64,000 bases of DNA from Solen grandis. Lineage: Eukaryota > Mollusca > Bivalvia > Adapedonta > Solenidae. Below, piece by piece: positions 46,383 to 58,129 of this stretch. A program made the position numbers and the translations under genes. Under the pieces are notes generated by a model. It had not been told where the DNA came from, made no database searches, and worked only from the letters and a program-made list of their open reading frames with translations. Location: assembly GCA_021229015.1 (NCBI GenBank), contig CM037778.1:87884079-87948078 (forward strand), read 5' to 3'. Within the stretch, counting starts at the first letter, position 1. Each line of letters starts with the position of its first letter.

Positions 46383-48240
46383 TCAATATACATTTTTTAA
46401 TTACACCACCCTACCACAGGTGTCACCGGCACATGTTGACGTCTTTTGTAAACTTTTATTAAAGTTGCTTAAATAATCAGTTTATGATAAACATTTACAA
46501 AAAAATGGGGATTTCGGAAATATTTTTTGCAAAGGGGACTCCTAAGGAAAGAAAAAATGCTAAATTAAATACTAAAATACAAAAATGTTTTTTTTGTTTA
46601 ACTTCCCCCCGAAATTAAAACTTTTGGAGACAATGTCAAATTTAGACAAATGTATGTTTTCACACGCACAAATCCTCTAACATTGGGATGATACCACACC
46701 CAGTCACATTATCCCGGGCACCGGGGGCCCTCAGTCCTGGAACTACCCTTAAATTTAAACGAGGCCCCCCAAAAAGGAGCAAACCAGTACCTATGTTTAC
46801 GAATTTAGTAAAACAAGAATTGAATAATTTATTACGTTTTTAAAAAAACCACAGACAGTTTTTTCTCGTTTAATTTGGGATTTACGGGGTATTCCAGCCT
46901 TTTATACTCCGCTGACACCGACTTTTTAAAAATTTTCTTTTCCAATTCGTTTTTTCCTTAATGCAATCATTGCTATTTTTCTGATTTTTTAAATAAAACC
47001 AAACAAGAAAAAAAATAAAAAAAACAGCCCTCACTAAATTGATTAAATCGAAAAAGAAAAGAGCCGACGGCAAAAAATGTGCGAAATTTTTTGGTTACAT
47101 CCTATTTTTGGAAAACAGGCACGGTGTTGATACTTTAAAAACACCTGACGTAACACTTTTTTATGGCGCCATCTTTGATATAAGCATAACATAGAATAGG
47201 GGGGGGCAAACTCTAATTTAAGTTTCAGTGTTTAAATTTAATATAGGTTTTTGTTTTTTTTGTAACTTAACCATTTAAATCGGTGGGGCGGGCAAAACCC
47301 GCGACCGTTTAATGGTCTTAATGCTTACTAAAAATACAACCTAATGTACTTAGTGTTTTTAAAATTTTTATTTAAATTTCACATTTCCCAAAAATAGTAT
47401 TGATTTTTTTAGACTCCGCCCATCAACCTTTCCCCCTTTTTAAATTTCACACGGACATGAACATTTATGTCAAGGTCAATCTTTGCTCAACTTTAATCGT
47501 GAGATCACGCTCCAAATGGCATTGAACCCGGAAACCGACTTTTCTCTTCGGCAAAAAAGTGGTGATTTAAATTTGAATAAAAATACGTTTTAAAAATTCA
47601 TAATCGCCCTATAAAATGTTGTGGGTTTGAACATTTAAATTTTTTTTTAAAAAGCAACCCTTTTTTGTAGTGTTTTTTTTTTTCCCCCCTCTTTTTTATC
47701 ATTTTTCAATTTTTAATTATTAATTGGATATTTTCTTAATCGCTTTGTTTATTTAGTTTATATATTTCCCGTTCTTTGTTTTAAAATGTTCAGACATTGA
47801 AATTACACAATGTCTTTAAAGCGGACCCAACAAAGTTGTTGAACTTGTGAACTTTATTTCAGTCTTCATCAAAATCCACCTTAATTCAACATTAAATAGG
47901 GTCACTTTTTTTTTGGAAAGGGCCATCCCTTTAAACCCAAGGCAGGGAACGTGGCTTAGTCTATTTGGTAAAACAAAAAGCCCCTTCTCGCACATCTTGA
48001 CCACATGCCATGAAGGGGTTTAACTGGGTTTTTAAAATTTATTAGTTTTTTAGCGGAAAATGTTAATGACAAGTTGATGCCGATTTAAGAATTAAATGGG
48101 GACAAAATTTTGAAAAAAAGGAATGATTCATTGGGCAAAAAATAATTTCAAAAACTAAGAGAAAGAACAGTTAAGAACCCTCCTTCCTACCCGTTGGGTT
48201 CTTAACTGTAAAACTCTCTTTAAAAAACACTATCTATAAC
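46383..48240. other. No recognisable gene; mixed sequence
   Basis: Sequence of higher complexity than the AT-rich middle, but no frame over 63 codons and no known motif. 46670-46760 and 47280-47340 are GC-richer islands. 'cgtggcttagtctatttggtaaaac' (47950) looks a little like an A box, without a B box. A perfect hairpin lies at 48167-48209. Confidence 0.45.
48167..48209. other. Perfect 14-bp inverted repeat
   Basis: ACAGTTAAGAACCC and its exact complement flank a 15-base loop. The stem can be extended outwards with mismatches to about 48155-48221 (AAGAGA on both sides). It could be a short fold-back element end; nothing matching it was seen elsewhere in the window. Confidence 0.7.
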
Positions 48241-48244
48241 AATA

Positions 48245-48890
48245 CAGTCGTCCCTCGAAGTAAAAGCAATTGAAATTTAACTCACAAGGGACAAAGGTCG
48301 ACGAATCTATACAGGTAGCATTTACGGTTTTTTTTCCCGCGACTGTACCAAAAAAAAAAAAAAAGAATTTTGATAGCAGAAATTTAAAAAGGTTAAGTTT
48401 TTAAATTTCTATTTTTTGAAAAAAAAATAAAAAAGCCCAAATATGCTACAATTTAATTGTAGGGATTTTCAGGACATTTATTTGGTTACCTAAAAAAAAA
48501 CTTTGGGAAACTCTCAGCCCCCATCGCTGTGGGTCGAATTCCCGGAGGGGCTTCGATTTTTCATGTGGGGAAACCTTCCACGGTTGCGGGAGGCGGTGGG
48601 TTTTATCCGCGTACTCGTGTCCGGGGCTTCCCCACCTGTAATTTCTGGAGTGTCTTTTATGATGAAATACTACCACGCGACGGGAAACCCCAATACAAAA
48701 ACAACAATTAAAAAATTTTAAGAAAAAAAAAGCGATATCAAAAAAAAGATTTAATTTATTTTTGACATATGCTTCTTACAAAGTTTTATGCATGAGAAGT
48801 CAATACAAAAAAAAAATAAAAGGGAGGAAATAAATAAATTTTTTTCTAACGGTATTTAACTTTACATTTTAAATGTTGCAGAAAGTCCCC
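48245..48890 (+). repeat. Module Y, copy 1, carrying a SINE
   Basis: Matches 57195-57632: 'ggtagcatttac...ccgcgactgtac' (48318), an A run, 'gaattttgatagcag', 'gcccaaatatgctacaatttaattgtagggattttc' (48435), 'ggttacctaaa' (48484), 'aaaaaaaagcgatat' (48725), 'ttacaaagttttatgcatgagaagtc' and a hairpin terminus. Copy 1 is longer by about 205 bases because of the insertion at 48508-48714. Confidence 0.8.
48508..48714 (+). mobile_element. SINE insertion with empty-site counterpart
   Basis: Present between 'actttggg' and 'aaaaaaagcgat' here, absent between 'aatttggg' and 'aaaaaaagcgaac' at about 57450-57470. It holds a B-box-like 'gtgggtcgaattcccgg' (48529), 'catgtggggaaacc', 'ttgcgggaggcggtggg' and 'ggggcttccccacc', and ends 'aaaccccaatacaaaaac'. 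The central part matches the minus-strand fragment at 12605-12770. It is therefore a mobile element of about 205 bases that inserted after module Y was duplicated. The edges are accurate to about 5 bases. Confidence 0.75.
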
Positions 48891-48891
48891 A

Positions 48892-48909
48892 CATTCGTAT
48901 CAACGAATG
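48892..48909 (+). mobile_element. Hairpin terminus, copy 5
   Basis: CATTCGTATCAACGAATG preceded by 'gttgcagaaagtcccca' and followed by 'aaaaactattattatt'. The stem is intact with a changed loop; the CTAG end is altered to CTAT. Confidence 0.6.
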
Positions 48910-48949
48910 AAAAACTATTATTATTTTTATTTTTTTATTTTTCTTTTCT

Positions 48950-49844
48950 TCCTCACGGATTTCATATGTTGCAAACGTCCTAGGAAAAGAAATTTCGATG
49001 GCATATTTTTCTAAAACGTGATTAAAAATTCTATAATTTTCATATGCCTAGACGTCATATCGTCCCACTTGGCAATTTGCTACATAAAGATCTCCAAAAT
49101 TTAAAATTTTGTGAAAAGGGAAACTTTTTTGACGTCAAGACTCATAAAATTTCAAATTTTTTAAAAACACATAAAATATATTTTTTTTTTCCCCGGGAAA
49201 ATTTAAATTTTTAAACATATTCCCCAAAAAAATTTTTAAATTTTTGATTTTTCGATTTTTATCCTATACGTCAATACGCCCCTTTTAAATAACTACAAAA
49301 TTTGTACGGGGGCCCAACCATTTTTTAAGAACCGATTTCATAAAATTTTTTTACAGAATGGAATATTAATTTTTTATTTGTGACCCCGGGTGTCCTTTTT
49401 TTAAAAAACTCACATTTAAAATTTTTACTAAGAAAGTTTTGTACACGGTCCAGACCCTTTTTAAAAAGGGGCCGTTTTTTATCAAATTTTCACAAAAATT
49501 GGAAAATTTTTTTCAATTGGTATACCGGGTTTTTTTTTTAAAATTTAAAAAAATCCAAGCATAAAGGCGGATCCAAGATTCAACCCAAAGACGTAAAAAT
49601 TTTTTAAAAGTTTTTAAAAAAAATGTCCTTTTGAGATAGAAATTTTAAAAATTTTGTCAGTTATTTAGGGCTCGGGGTTTTTAAAAATTAGTGAAAATAA
49701 ACGTAAAAAGACTCACGTGACGAAAATTTTTTTATTATTTTATTCTTTTTTTTCCCCCTAACTTAACGCTTTTTTAATATTTTTCAAAAGCCCTAGGCCC
49801 GATAAAATTTTTTAGGGGTTTTAAAGGAGGGGGAAATTTTGAGT
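48950..49844 (+). repeat. CRE-rich family B units, eroded
   Basis: Entry 'cttcctcacggatttcatatgttgc' is followed by two poorly preserved units ('gacgtcatatcgtccc' 49051; 'ggcccaacca' 49311; 'acacggtccagacc' 49443; 'actcacgtgacg' 49710). Base loss in CRE motifs is heavier than in any other copy, which fits poor consensus quality. Confidence 0.65.
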
Positions 49845-50840
49845 CACCCCTACTGCAAAAAATGCCAAATCCCAAAAAAAAACGATTTTTGTAAAAAATT
49901 TTAAAGAAAAAAATTTAAACAAAAAATTTAAACTTTCCCAAAAAAAATTTTTTGTTTTTTAAAAAATTGATTCGCAAAAAAAATTAAAAGCAAGAAAATA
50001 AATGAAATAAGCAAATTTTTTCTGATAATTCTGTTTTCTTGGGGTTTAAAAAATCAAACCCTCAAAAAAGACTGAAAAAGTTTATACTTATTTGAAAAAA
50101 AGGGGAGCATTTTTTAAGACTTTCTAAGGGGCCCAATTTTAAAAATTGGACTTCAAAAAAGAAAGTTACGGGAAAAAAAAAATTTTTCCCAAATCTTTGC
50201 ATCATAAAAAAAAGGAAAAAGGGGCACCGCGGGGGGCACCAATTTTAAAAATTGCGAAAACGATTTAAAAAAAAAAAAAAAAATAAAAAAGCAATTAAAG
50301 GGGCAAAAACTTGTTTTTTTTTTTTTGTTTTTTTTTGTTGTTTTTTTTTTGTCAAAAAGTTGACTTTTTCCCAAAAATAATTATTGAAGTTAATCCAAAT
50401 TTCAACGGGACAAAGACAAAAATCCGTATTTGCAACACTATGAAACAAACCCACAGTTTGCAAGCCTTGAAAAAAATTTACCAAAGCAGGCCCCCCATTT
50501 TAGACCATCCCAAAAACTGCAATTTTTATGCTAACGATTTTTCAAAAAATTTCATCAGTTTGTAGGCTGGGATGTTACCTTTTTAAAAAAATCACCATAG
50601 TTCGAAATTTCCCGGAATTTATGGCAAAAAACGGAAACCCAAAAACGCCAAAATCGCTAAATACGATTAACAAAGTTACAGGTGTCGAAAGGATAAACCT
50701 ATACAAATATTCAATACTTCTTCCTAATGAGGCAAAAATTTAAAAAAAGGGGTTTTTAAATGAGCTTGGGGTAATAAAATTTTAAAGTGTGATGAAAGTT
50801 AGAAAAATTCCCTTTTAAAAAAAAATGTTTTCAGAAAGTC
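49845..50840 (+). repeat. 1.1-kb module X, copy 3
   Basis: Same order as copy 2: 'gagtcacccctac' (49840), 'ctttctaaggggcccaattttaaaaattgg' (50120), 'ggcaccgcggggggcacc' (50221), an A run (50264-50283), 'gtttgtaggctgggatgttacc' (50558), 'acaggtgtcgaaaggat' (50678) and the hairpin terminus. Module X has kept its junctions with neighbours in all three copies. Confidence 0.75.
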
Positions 50841-50844
50841 CTAT

Positions 50845-50871
50845 CAATTTGTTTAAACGAAGGGCATCTAG
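50845..50871 (+). mobile_element. Hairpin terminus, copy 6
   Basis: A degenerate stem CAATTTGTTTAAACGAAGGG followed by CATCTAG and TT; preceded by TTTTCAGAAAGTCCTAT. The CTAG-T terminus is intact here although the stem is damaged. Confidence 0.55.
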
Positions 50872-50874
50872 TTT

Positions 50875-52580
50875 AAATTTTTTTTTTCTTTTTCCTAACT
50901 AAACGCTTTTTTTTTTATGTTGCAATAGTCCTAGGACGATGAAATTTTTTTTTGGGTTTTTTAGTCCCCGTAAGGAAAAATTTTTTTTTTTAATGATTTT
51001 CGCACCCTAGAAAGTCACATGACCTCCCCAGCTAAAAAAAAGTGAAAAATGGTGTTCGCGCTCTACAGCCGTCATTTATGGTCGGATTTTCTTCAAATTT
51101 TCACAGATGGGACAGCTTGAATCAAAGGTGTGCATATCCTGTCAGCTAACTGAAATTCCGAAAGACCAAAGTACTGGTGGCTGAAATAAGATTCGAACAT
51201 AGGACCAAAAATTTCATTTTAGGATCAAAGAGCTTCAGGATGAGATAGAAAGTTGAAACTTACACAGTTTGCAGTTCTGCAGAATTTCTATACATATTTT
51301 GAGTCCTGACGTCAAATGACGTCATGTGACGTCATAAGCATACTTCTAAATTTTCATTTTAGGGCAATGATTTCGACATCATGCCAGTTGTTCAAAATAA
51401 TTAAAATTTCAGAGTTATGACAGTAATGTATGCGCTTTTGAACAAAAGCATCTTCAGCACCCTATGACGTCACCTGACGTCACAGCTAAAAATAGTAATA
51501 AATAGTGTTCGCGCTCTACAGCCGTCATTTATGGTCGGATTTTCTTCAAATTTTCACATATGGTACATCTTTAAACTAAGGTGTGCATATCCTGTCAGCT
51601 AACCGAAATTCCGAAAGACCGAAGTTCTGTGGCTGAAATAAGATTCGTACATAGGACCGAAAATTTCATTTTAGGATAAAGAGCTTCAGGATGAGATAGA
51701 AAGTTGAAACTTACATAGTTTTGCAGTTCTGCAGAATTTCTACATATATGTTTGAGTCGTGACGTCAAATGACGTCATGTGACGTCATAAGCATACATCT
51801 AAATTTTCATTTAAGGCTAATGATTTCGACATGATGCCAGTTGTTCAGAATAATGAAAATTTCAGAGTTATGACAGTAATGTATGCTCTTTTGAACAAAA
51901 GCATCTTCAGCACCCTTTGACGTCATGTGACGTCAGAGCTAAAAAATAGTGAAAAAATGGTTTTCACGCTCTACAGCCGCCATTTATGGTCAAATTTTCT
52001 TCAAATTTTCACAGATGGTACATCTTGAAACTAAGGTGTGCATATCCTTTCAGCTAACCGTAGTTCCGAAAGACCGAAGTTCTGTGGCTTTAATAAGATT
52101 CGAACATAGGACCAAAAATTTCATTTTAGGATTAAAGAGCTTCAGGATGAGAATAGAAAGTTGAAACTTACAAGGTTTTCAATTCTGCAGAATTTCTACA
52201 CATAATTTGAGTCGTGACGTCAAAGGACGTCATGTAACGTCATAAGCATACTTCTTAAATTTTTATTTTAGTTCAATGATTTCGACATGATGCCAGTTGT
52301 TCAGAATAATGAAAATTTCAGAGTTATGACAGTAAAGTATACGCTTTTGAACATAATAATTTTCAGCTCCCTATGACGTCATGTGACGTCAGAGCTAAAA
52401 ATAGTGAAAAATGGTTTTCACGCTCTTCAGCCGCCATTTATGGTCGGATTTTCTTCAAATTTTTACAGATGGTACATCTTGAAACTAAGGTGTGAATATT
52501 TTGTCAGCTAACCTTAATTCCGAAAAACCGAAGTATTGTGGCTGAAGTAAATTCGAACATAGGACCTTCAAACTAGAAAT
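50875..52580 (+). repeat. CRE-rich family A units, best preserved array
   Basis: Four units; 'gcgctctacagccg' or 'acgctctacagccg' variants stand near 51058, 51512, 51968 and 52420, a period of about 455 bases. Each unit shows 'gtgacgtcaaatgacgtcatgtgacgtcataagcatac' type triple clusters (51307, 51759, 52214) and a double cluster near 'gcaccctatgacgtcac' (51460, 51910, 52370). Sequence is clean with few homopolymer problems. Confidence 0.9.
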
Positions 52581-52599
52581 CAAGTTTGCAGTCATGTCC

Positions 52600-52804
52600 T
52601 GACGTCATATGACATCATGTTACGTCACAGACTAATGCTTAGTTCTTATCATTTGCACTAATTTTGGAATATAATGTCAATTGTTCAGCATGAACATGAA
52701 ATACTACCAGAGGTGAGTCATTACATGAAACTTCTATCTCCTGCTTTTTGCATTAACACAGCTTGCAGAAAGTCCTATCATTCGTTTTCACGAATGACAT
52801 CTAG
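52600..52804 (+). mobile_element. Hairpin terminus, copy 7, with conserved subterminal segment
   Basis: Segment 'catgaacatgaaatactaccagaggtgagtcattacatgaaac' (52686-52731) equals the reverse complement of 720-765 and the region near 44520. It leads to 'gcttgcagaaagtcctat', CATTCGTTTTCACGAATG (52779-52796), ACAT and CTAG (52801-52804) and T. Together these make the most complete 3' end in forward orientation. Confidence 0.65.
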
Positions 52805-52829
52805 TTTTTATTCTTTATTTCTTCCTCTT

Positions 52830-55690
52830 GTATTTGTGTTAATTTCGATGTGTTGCCATTGGCCCAGAACAATGAAAATTTTATGGCAAATATTTCAAAC
52901 CATATGCTTTCGAATGCAATAAATTTCATATTTATAAGACTCATATAACGTCAATTTGACGTCAGGTGAAAAATTTGAAACGCGGTCACAGCCATTATTT
53001 CTGGACCAATTTTCATCAAAATTTCACAAGGTGAATGTAGGCCTGTTGTGCACCCCGGTGCCCGTTTTTTTAAAATTTCGAAAGGCAAAGGTTCTTGGCG
53101 AATCCAAGATCGAACCAATGATGTCAAATTTCAAATGCGTAAAAAACGTTTTACAGATGACAAAAAAATAAAAATTTGGACAAATAAGTCTAAAGTTTCC
53201 TTTATATTCTCAGAAGATAATCCGTATGACGTCATATAGTCATGAAGTGAAAAGTAATTTCTAAATTTTTTACGTGTTTTTTTTTATATCGAAAACGTCA
53301 GAGCACCTAAAAATTTATAGCTTTTGCTTCAGAAAAAATTTTTGCATTTTTTTCAGTTTCATTTGTCTTGGGGACGTGTTTTGACGCAAATTACGTCATC
53401 TTAAAAATTTGTACGCAGTCTACAGCCTTTTTTTTTTGGGCTGTTTTTCCCACCAATTTCACAAAAATTTGATGTTAGGCTTTGTTGTGCCCCCGGTGTC
53501 CTTTCCCCAAAATTCAAAAAGGCAAGGTTTTAGGCAAATCCAAGTTTCGAACCATTGAGGTCAAATGCGAAAAAATCGCTTACGATTGTAGAAAGATAAT
53601 TTTAAAAAATAAGTCTCAAAATTTATTAATTCTAAAAAAGATAAACGTCTATACTTTAAAAGGTAAAAAGAAATTTCAAAAAATTTCGTTTTAATTTTTA
53701 TTGTTAAAACGTCCGACACCTTGAAATTCAATAGCAATGCTTACAAAAAATTTTGTTTTTCAATAATTTTCATTTGTCTTGACGTTTTTGCGTCAAACTA
53801 CGTCGTCTACAAATATTTGACCGGTCAACAACCCATTTTTCCGGCCCGATTTTACAAAAAATTTCACAAATATGAAAATTAGGCTTTAGTTTGAAAACCC
53901 GGTGCCCTTTTTTTTCAAAATTCGAAAATTTAAGGGTTTTTATGGCGAATCCAAGATTCAAACCCATTGACGTCAAATTTCAAAGCGTATAAAATCGCTT
54001 ACAGAGAGCTAAAAGATGATATTGGACAGAAAAAAAGTCCGGGGATGTTTTTACTTTCCCCAAAAGATTAACGTCATAGAGTCAATGACCCCAAAGGTGA
54101 AAAAAAATTTTTAAAATTTTTTCGGTTAATTTTTATTTGTTAAAACGCCAGCACCTGAAAATTTAATAGCAAATGCTTCTATAAAACATTTTTGCATTTC
54201 AATAATTTTCATTTGACTATCACTTTGGGGTTGACTCAAACTTGACGTCTTTTTAAAATATTTTACGCGGTCTACGCCATTTTTTCGGCCGATTTTTATC
54301 AAGATTTCACAAAATTGTTGTTAGGCTCTAGTTGTGCATCCCTGCCGTTTTTTCCAAAATTCGAAAATGAAAAAGGTTTTTGGGGGATCCAAGTTTCGAA
54401 CCTTTTGAAGTAAAAATTTCATATACAGTAGTAAAAACCGCTTCCAGATAAGTAAGAAGGGAATTTGGAAAGTTTTATAATCTCCAAGTTGTTTTCATTC
54501 TGTGGAGATAAACTTTATTTGAGCAGATGAATAAAAGGGTCAAAAGGAATTAATTAACGCGTTAATTCAAAAAATGTTTTAACTTTCCAGGACCATTGAA
54601 TTTAATGTTTATACATCAATCCATAGCTTTAGAATGCAATGTTTCCATAATAATGAAACGTTATATCACGAAAGTTTTGATATCAGGGAAAAAAGTTTTT
54701 ACCGGTGTACAGCCATTATATTTGGACCGATTTTCATCAACATTTCACAAATGTATATGTAATGCTTTTGTTGGTTTTCCCTTTCCGGTTTTTCCAAATT
54801 CGAAAAGGCAAGGGTTCTATGGCGAACCCAAAAATTTCGAACCATTGACATAAAATTTAAAAATACGTAAAAAAACACTTCGATGATTTAAAAAGGGGTA
54901 TTTGAACGAAATTGTCTTTTAGACTATTTCTATTATAGGGGATTAACGTCATTTGCGTAAAAGGTCAAAAAGAATGTTTGATATCAAAGCGTTAATTTCT
55001 TATGTTGCAAATTTCCAAGGGGGCATGAAAATTTTTTTTATTTATTAAGATATTTAATTTTTCATTTCTTTTGTTTTCTTATGCGTCATAGACACAAACT
55101 TGAGCACACAATTTTGTACCGGTCTACAGCCATTATTTTAGGAGGATTTCATCAAAATTTCACGAATGTGTTGTTACGCTTTAGATGTGTAAACCCCTTT
55201 CCCCGTTTTCCCAAAATATGAAAAGCAGGATTTTGTTGGGCATCCTTATTTTCTTTTTAAAAATTTTAAAAAGACCGGGGTTCTGTGGTAAAAACCCAAG
55301 TTTGAAAATAGTTTCGGAATTACGTTTAGTATTTCAGAGCCCCTTTTTCAAAGTAAAATGCTAAAATTTCCCGTTTAAATTCAAAACTTTTTTTTTTTTT
55401 TTTTAAGGGGAATTATAAATTTTTCGTTTGGTGCAAAAAATTTCAATGTGACCCAAGGGTCAAGAATTAAAAAAAAATGGCATTTTAAATATCTAATTTT
55501 TTCATTGCAATAAATTCTTATCCCTATGACACAGAATAAGTCAATCAAAAGTTTGTAACGCTCTGCAGATTTTATGAATTGATGAATTCTTCAAAAACTT
55601 TCAAAAAATGTATGGGTTTCCCACCTAGAAACTAATGTTAACAACTAATGTTTTCGATATCCGTACCTTTATTTTCAGTTTGATTGATTT
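52830..55690 (+). repeat. CRE-rich family C array, six or more units
   Basis: 'cagccattatttctggacc' variants near 52988, 53422, 53828, 54276, 54712 and 55128 give a period of about 410-445 bases. Family C has fewer CRE palindromes, often reduced to single TGACGTC, and instead 'gcgtcaaac...acgtcgtc'. It retains 'ggcgaatccaagattcgaacc', the reverse complement of the B-box-like string. The array ends at a degenerate terminus, 'tttcagaaagtcctatcg' (55701). Confidence 0.75.
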
Positions 55691-55739
55691 TTAAAACGGT
55701 TTCAGAAAGTCCTATCGTTTTGCCGTGAAAAACAAATTG

Positions 55740-56205
55740 GGTATTATTCTTTTTTTCTTCCCTTTTATATTTGTCTTAATTTTGGGGTTTTGCCATTACT
55801 CAAAACAATAAAATTTTATGGATAATTTCAAACCAGCCCTTTTCGGTGCAATGAATTTAAATTTTTCAAGACGCATAAAAAGTCAGTTTTCGACGTCGGG
55901 TAAAAAAGTTTGTACGCGTCTCAGCCATTATTTCGGACCTTTTTATCAAAATTTCACAAATGTGTAGTTAACTCTAGTTGTGCCTTTGGGTGTTTTTTTT
56001 TTTTCCCCAAATTCAAAAGGCAAAAGGTTTTATGGCAAAATAAGTTTCGAACTAATGAGTCAAATTTCAAATGCGTAAAAAAATCGTTTCCCAAAGAGCT
56101 AAAAGGGCCGTTTTGGACTAAATTTAGTCTCTAGGTTTTCTTTAATTCTGAAAAGATAAAACCCCATATGATTAAACATGAGGTCAAAATGCTAATAAAA
56201 CTTTC
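55740..56205 (+). repeat. CRE-rich family C unit
   Basis: Restarts with 'attattctttttttcttcccttttatatttgtc' after the degenerate terminus, followed by 'cgacgtcgggtaaaaaagtttgtacgcgtctcagcc' (55893). It matches 44700-45155 including the step into repeat K. Confidence 0.7.
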
Positions 56206-56209
56206 GTTT

Positions 56210-56840
56210 TAAATTTAATTTTTTAAGCCCTTGGGCTTTATTTTTTGTATGATTTCCCTTAAAATTTTGCGAAGATGCATTTTGATTTTTTGGACCAGTC
56301 ATTTTCGTTTCCGGAAAACCCCAAAGGTCAAGGTCAAATAAATTTTAATCGGTTTTTTCCCCGGCCTTAAATATCTCAAAAACGGTAAATATTCTATCAG
56401 ACACTATGCGTATAATTTTGTAGTGCTTAGAAAGACCTTTCAGATATATTTAGCTTTGAGATCGGGGTTGAATGGGTTGAGTTATGGCAACAAAATAAAA
56501 ATTTTGGTAACCCTCGTGTTTTAACAGTTTATATCTGAAAACCTTTGAATTTTGAAAATATTGAGAATTTATTTGTAAAGCAATGTTTACCGTTCTCTTG
56601 ATGTTTAAAGTTTAATGATTGCCAAGATTCATGGAAAATGCGGAAACAAACGAGTTCGCAAAAAGTTTTAAAGTGATTTTTTCATTTTTCAGGGGGTTTA
56701 AAAGCTTATATGTCAAAAAATATTAAAATATCCTATAAAAAAGTTTGCGAAATATAGAAAATTTTAAGACGATTATTTGGTACCAAAAATTTTAAAGACA
56801 TTAAACCCAACAAACAAACCAAACAAAAAAGTGTTGACAA
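56210..56840 (+). repeat. Repeat K, copy 2
   Basis: Same landmarks as copy 1: 'tttttgtatgatttccc' (56240), 'tttccggaaaaccccaaaggtcaaggtcaaa' (56308), 'ggccttaaatatctcaaaaacggtaaa' (56362), 'gagatcggggttgaatgggttgag' (56458) and 'accgttctcttgatg' (56590). It is the cleanest copy. Confidence 0.75.
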
Positions 56841-57194
56841 TGATTAAAGTTTTGTAAAATCTTTTTATTTACGAACTTTACAATCATTTGCACATTGCTT
56901 TCCCCCCATAATTTTTTGACTTTTGACAATGTCTTAAAAACCCATTGTTGAAACATTGCTTTCCCCCCGATTTTATTGTTGCATCAATCGAAAAATTTGT
57001 CCCACTAATCCAAATTATGATAAATGACCTATGTGAAAATATATTTAAGTACAATGTAATTTTAATTGCTAGCTGGATAAAAAAGGCGTGCAAAGGTAGA
57101 TTTTTGAAACAAAATGACAACAAAAGTCATCCGTTCAAGACGCTGCAAGCAAATTTGCCCCGTATTAAAAGCGCAAAATGGAGTAACTAGTGTA
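56841..57194. other. Unique sequence, no gene supported
   Basis: Of normal complexity. Two overlapping open frames on opposite strands (56945-57190 plus, 81 codons; 56884-57123 minus, 79 codons) have no motif I recognise. 'attgctttcccccc' occurs twice (56895, 56956). Confidence 0.4.
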
Positions 57195-57632
57195 AACGTC
57201 TCCGATCGTATGTAAAAGCGTTAGGGAATTTTAAACCACGAGGCTACATGCGTCGACGGTTTTTGCATGGTAGCATTTATATTTTATTCCCCGGGGACTG
57301 TACACAAAAAAAAAAAAAAAGAATTTTATATGCGAATTAAGAGGTTTAAGTTTAATTTGCTTATTTTTTGAATACCAAAAACTAGCCCCAAAATAGCATA
57401 ATGGAATTGTTGGGATTTTCGGCCATTTATTTTGGTACCTAAATACAAAAATTTGGGTAAAGTTAAAAAAAGCGAACAAAATAAAGTTGATTTTTTTTTT
57501 GCCATAGGTTTATTTCACAAAGTTCTTTTGAGAGAAGTCCCTAAAAAAAAAAAAAAAGTAAAAGGAGGGAATTTTAATATATATTTTTTCTAAGGGTTTT
57601 AAAATCTTTTTTTTTTTCAAGTTGCAAAAGTC
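57195..57632 (+). repeat. Module Y, copy 2 (no SINE)
   Basis: Aligns with 48245-48890 on both sides of the SINE site: 'ggtagcatttatattttattccccggggactgtac' (57269), 'gaattttatatgcgaa', 'gccccaaaatagcataatggaattgttgggattttc' (57384), 'ggtacctaaatac', 'aaaaaaagcgaac' and the hairpin terminus. It represents the pre-insertion state. Confidence 0.8.
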
Positions 57633-57634
57633 TA

Positions 57635-57660
57635 CATTCGTATAAACGAATGAAATCTAG
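57635..57660 (+). mobile_element. Hairpin terminus, copy 8
   Basis: CATTCGTATAAACGAATG (57635-57652), a near-perfect palindrome, then AAAT and CTAG (57657-57660), then TTATTATTATT. Subterminal GCAGAAAGTCC is eroded to GCAAAAGTC. Confidence 0.6.
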
Positions 57661-57679
57661 TTATTATTATTCATTTTTT

Positions 57680-58120
57680 TTTCTTCCTTTTGAGGTTTCA
57701 AATTACAACAGGTTGCCGAAAGCAGCAGCATGAATTTTTCACAGAACACCTTTTTTTTCCCTCATGTGACGTCACATAGTCAGGGCAAAAAAGGTCCCCA
57801 AAGTCTGTACTGCTCTACACCCGTTTTTCTGGACCGAATTATTTTGTTTTTTTTCTCACGGAATATATATATTTATTTTCTTGTTGTGCAGGTTTATATA
57901 CTTTTGCAATATTCAAAAGATAAAAGGATCTAGGGTAAACCAAGTTTCGAATTTTTGGCCAGAAAAGTATTGAAGTATTACGAACACGCAGATAAGCTAA
58001 AAAACATAAAAAGTGGACAAACTGTTCCTTTGATTTTGCGTTGAAAGACTGACGATAGAAGAAAATAACGTCTGACGCTTATCAATTTTTTATCCAAAAT
58101 ATACTTTCTTTAGCCGGGAA
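57680..58120 (+). repeat. CRE-rich family C-like unit
   Basis: 'cttccttttgaggtttcaaattacaac' entry, then 'catgtgacgtcacatagtcag' (57763), 'tctgtactgctctacacccgtttttctggaccg' (57804) and 'aagtttcgaa' (57942). A single diverged unit that leads into repeat K, as at 44700 and 55740. Confidence 0.65.
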
Positions 58121-58129
58121 AAAAAAAGT

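Noticed and set aside
47945..47975. Second tRNA-like A box ('cgtggcttagtctatttggtaaaac')
   Set aside because: No B box within 30-70 bases and no cloverleaf.
54548..54570. AATTAACGCGTTAATT palindrome as a regulatory site
   Set aside because: A single copy in an eroded family C unit, with no conserved counterpart in sister units.
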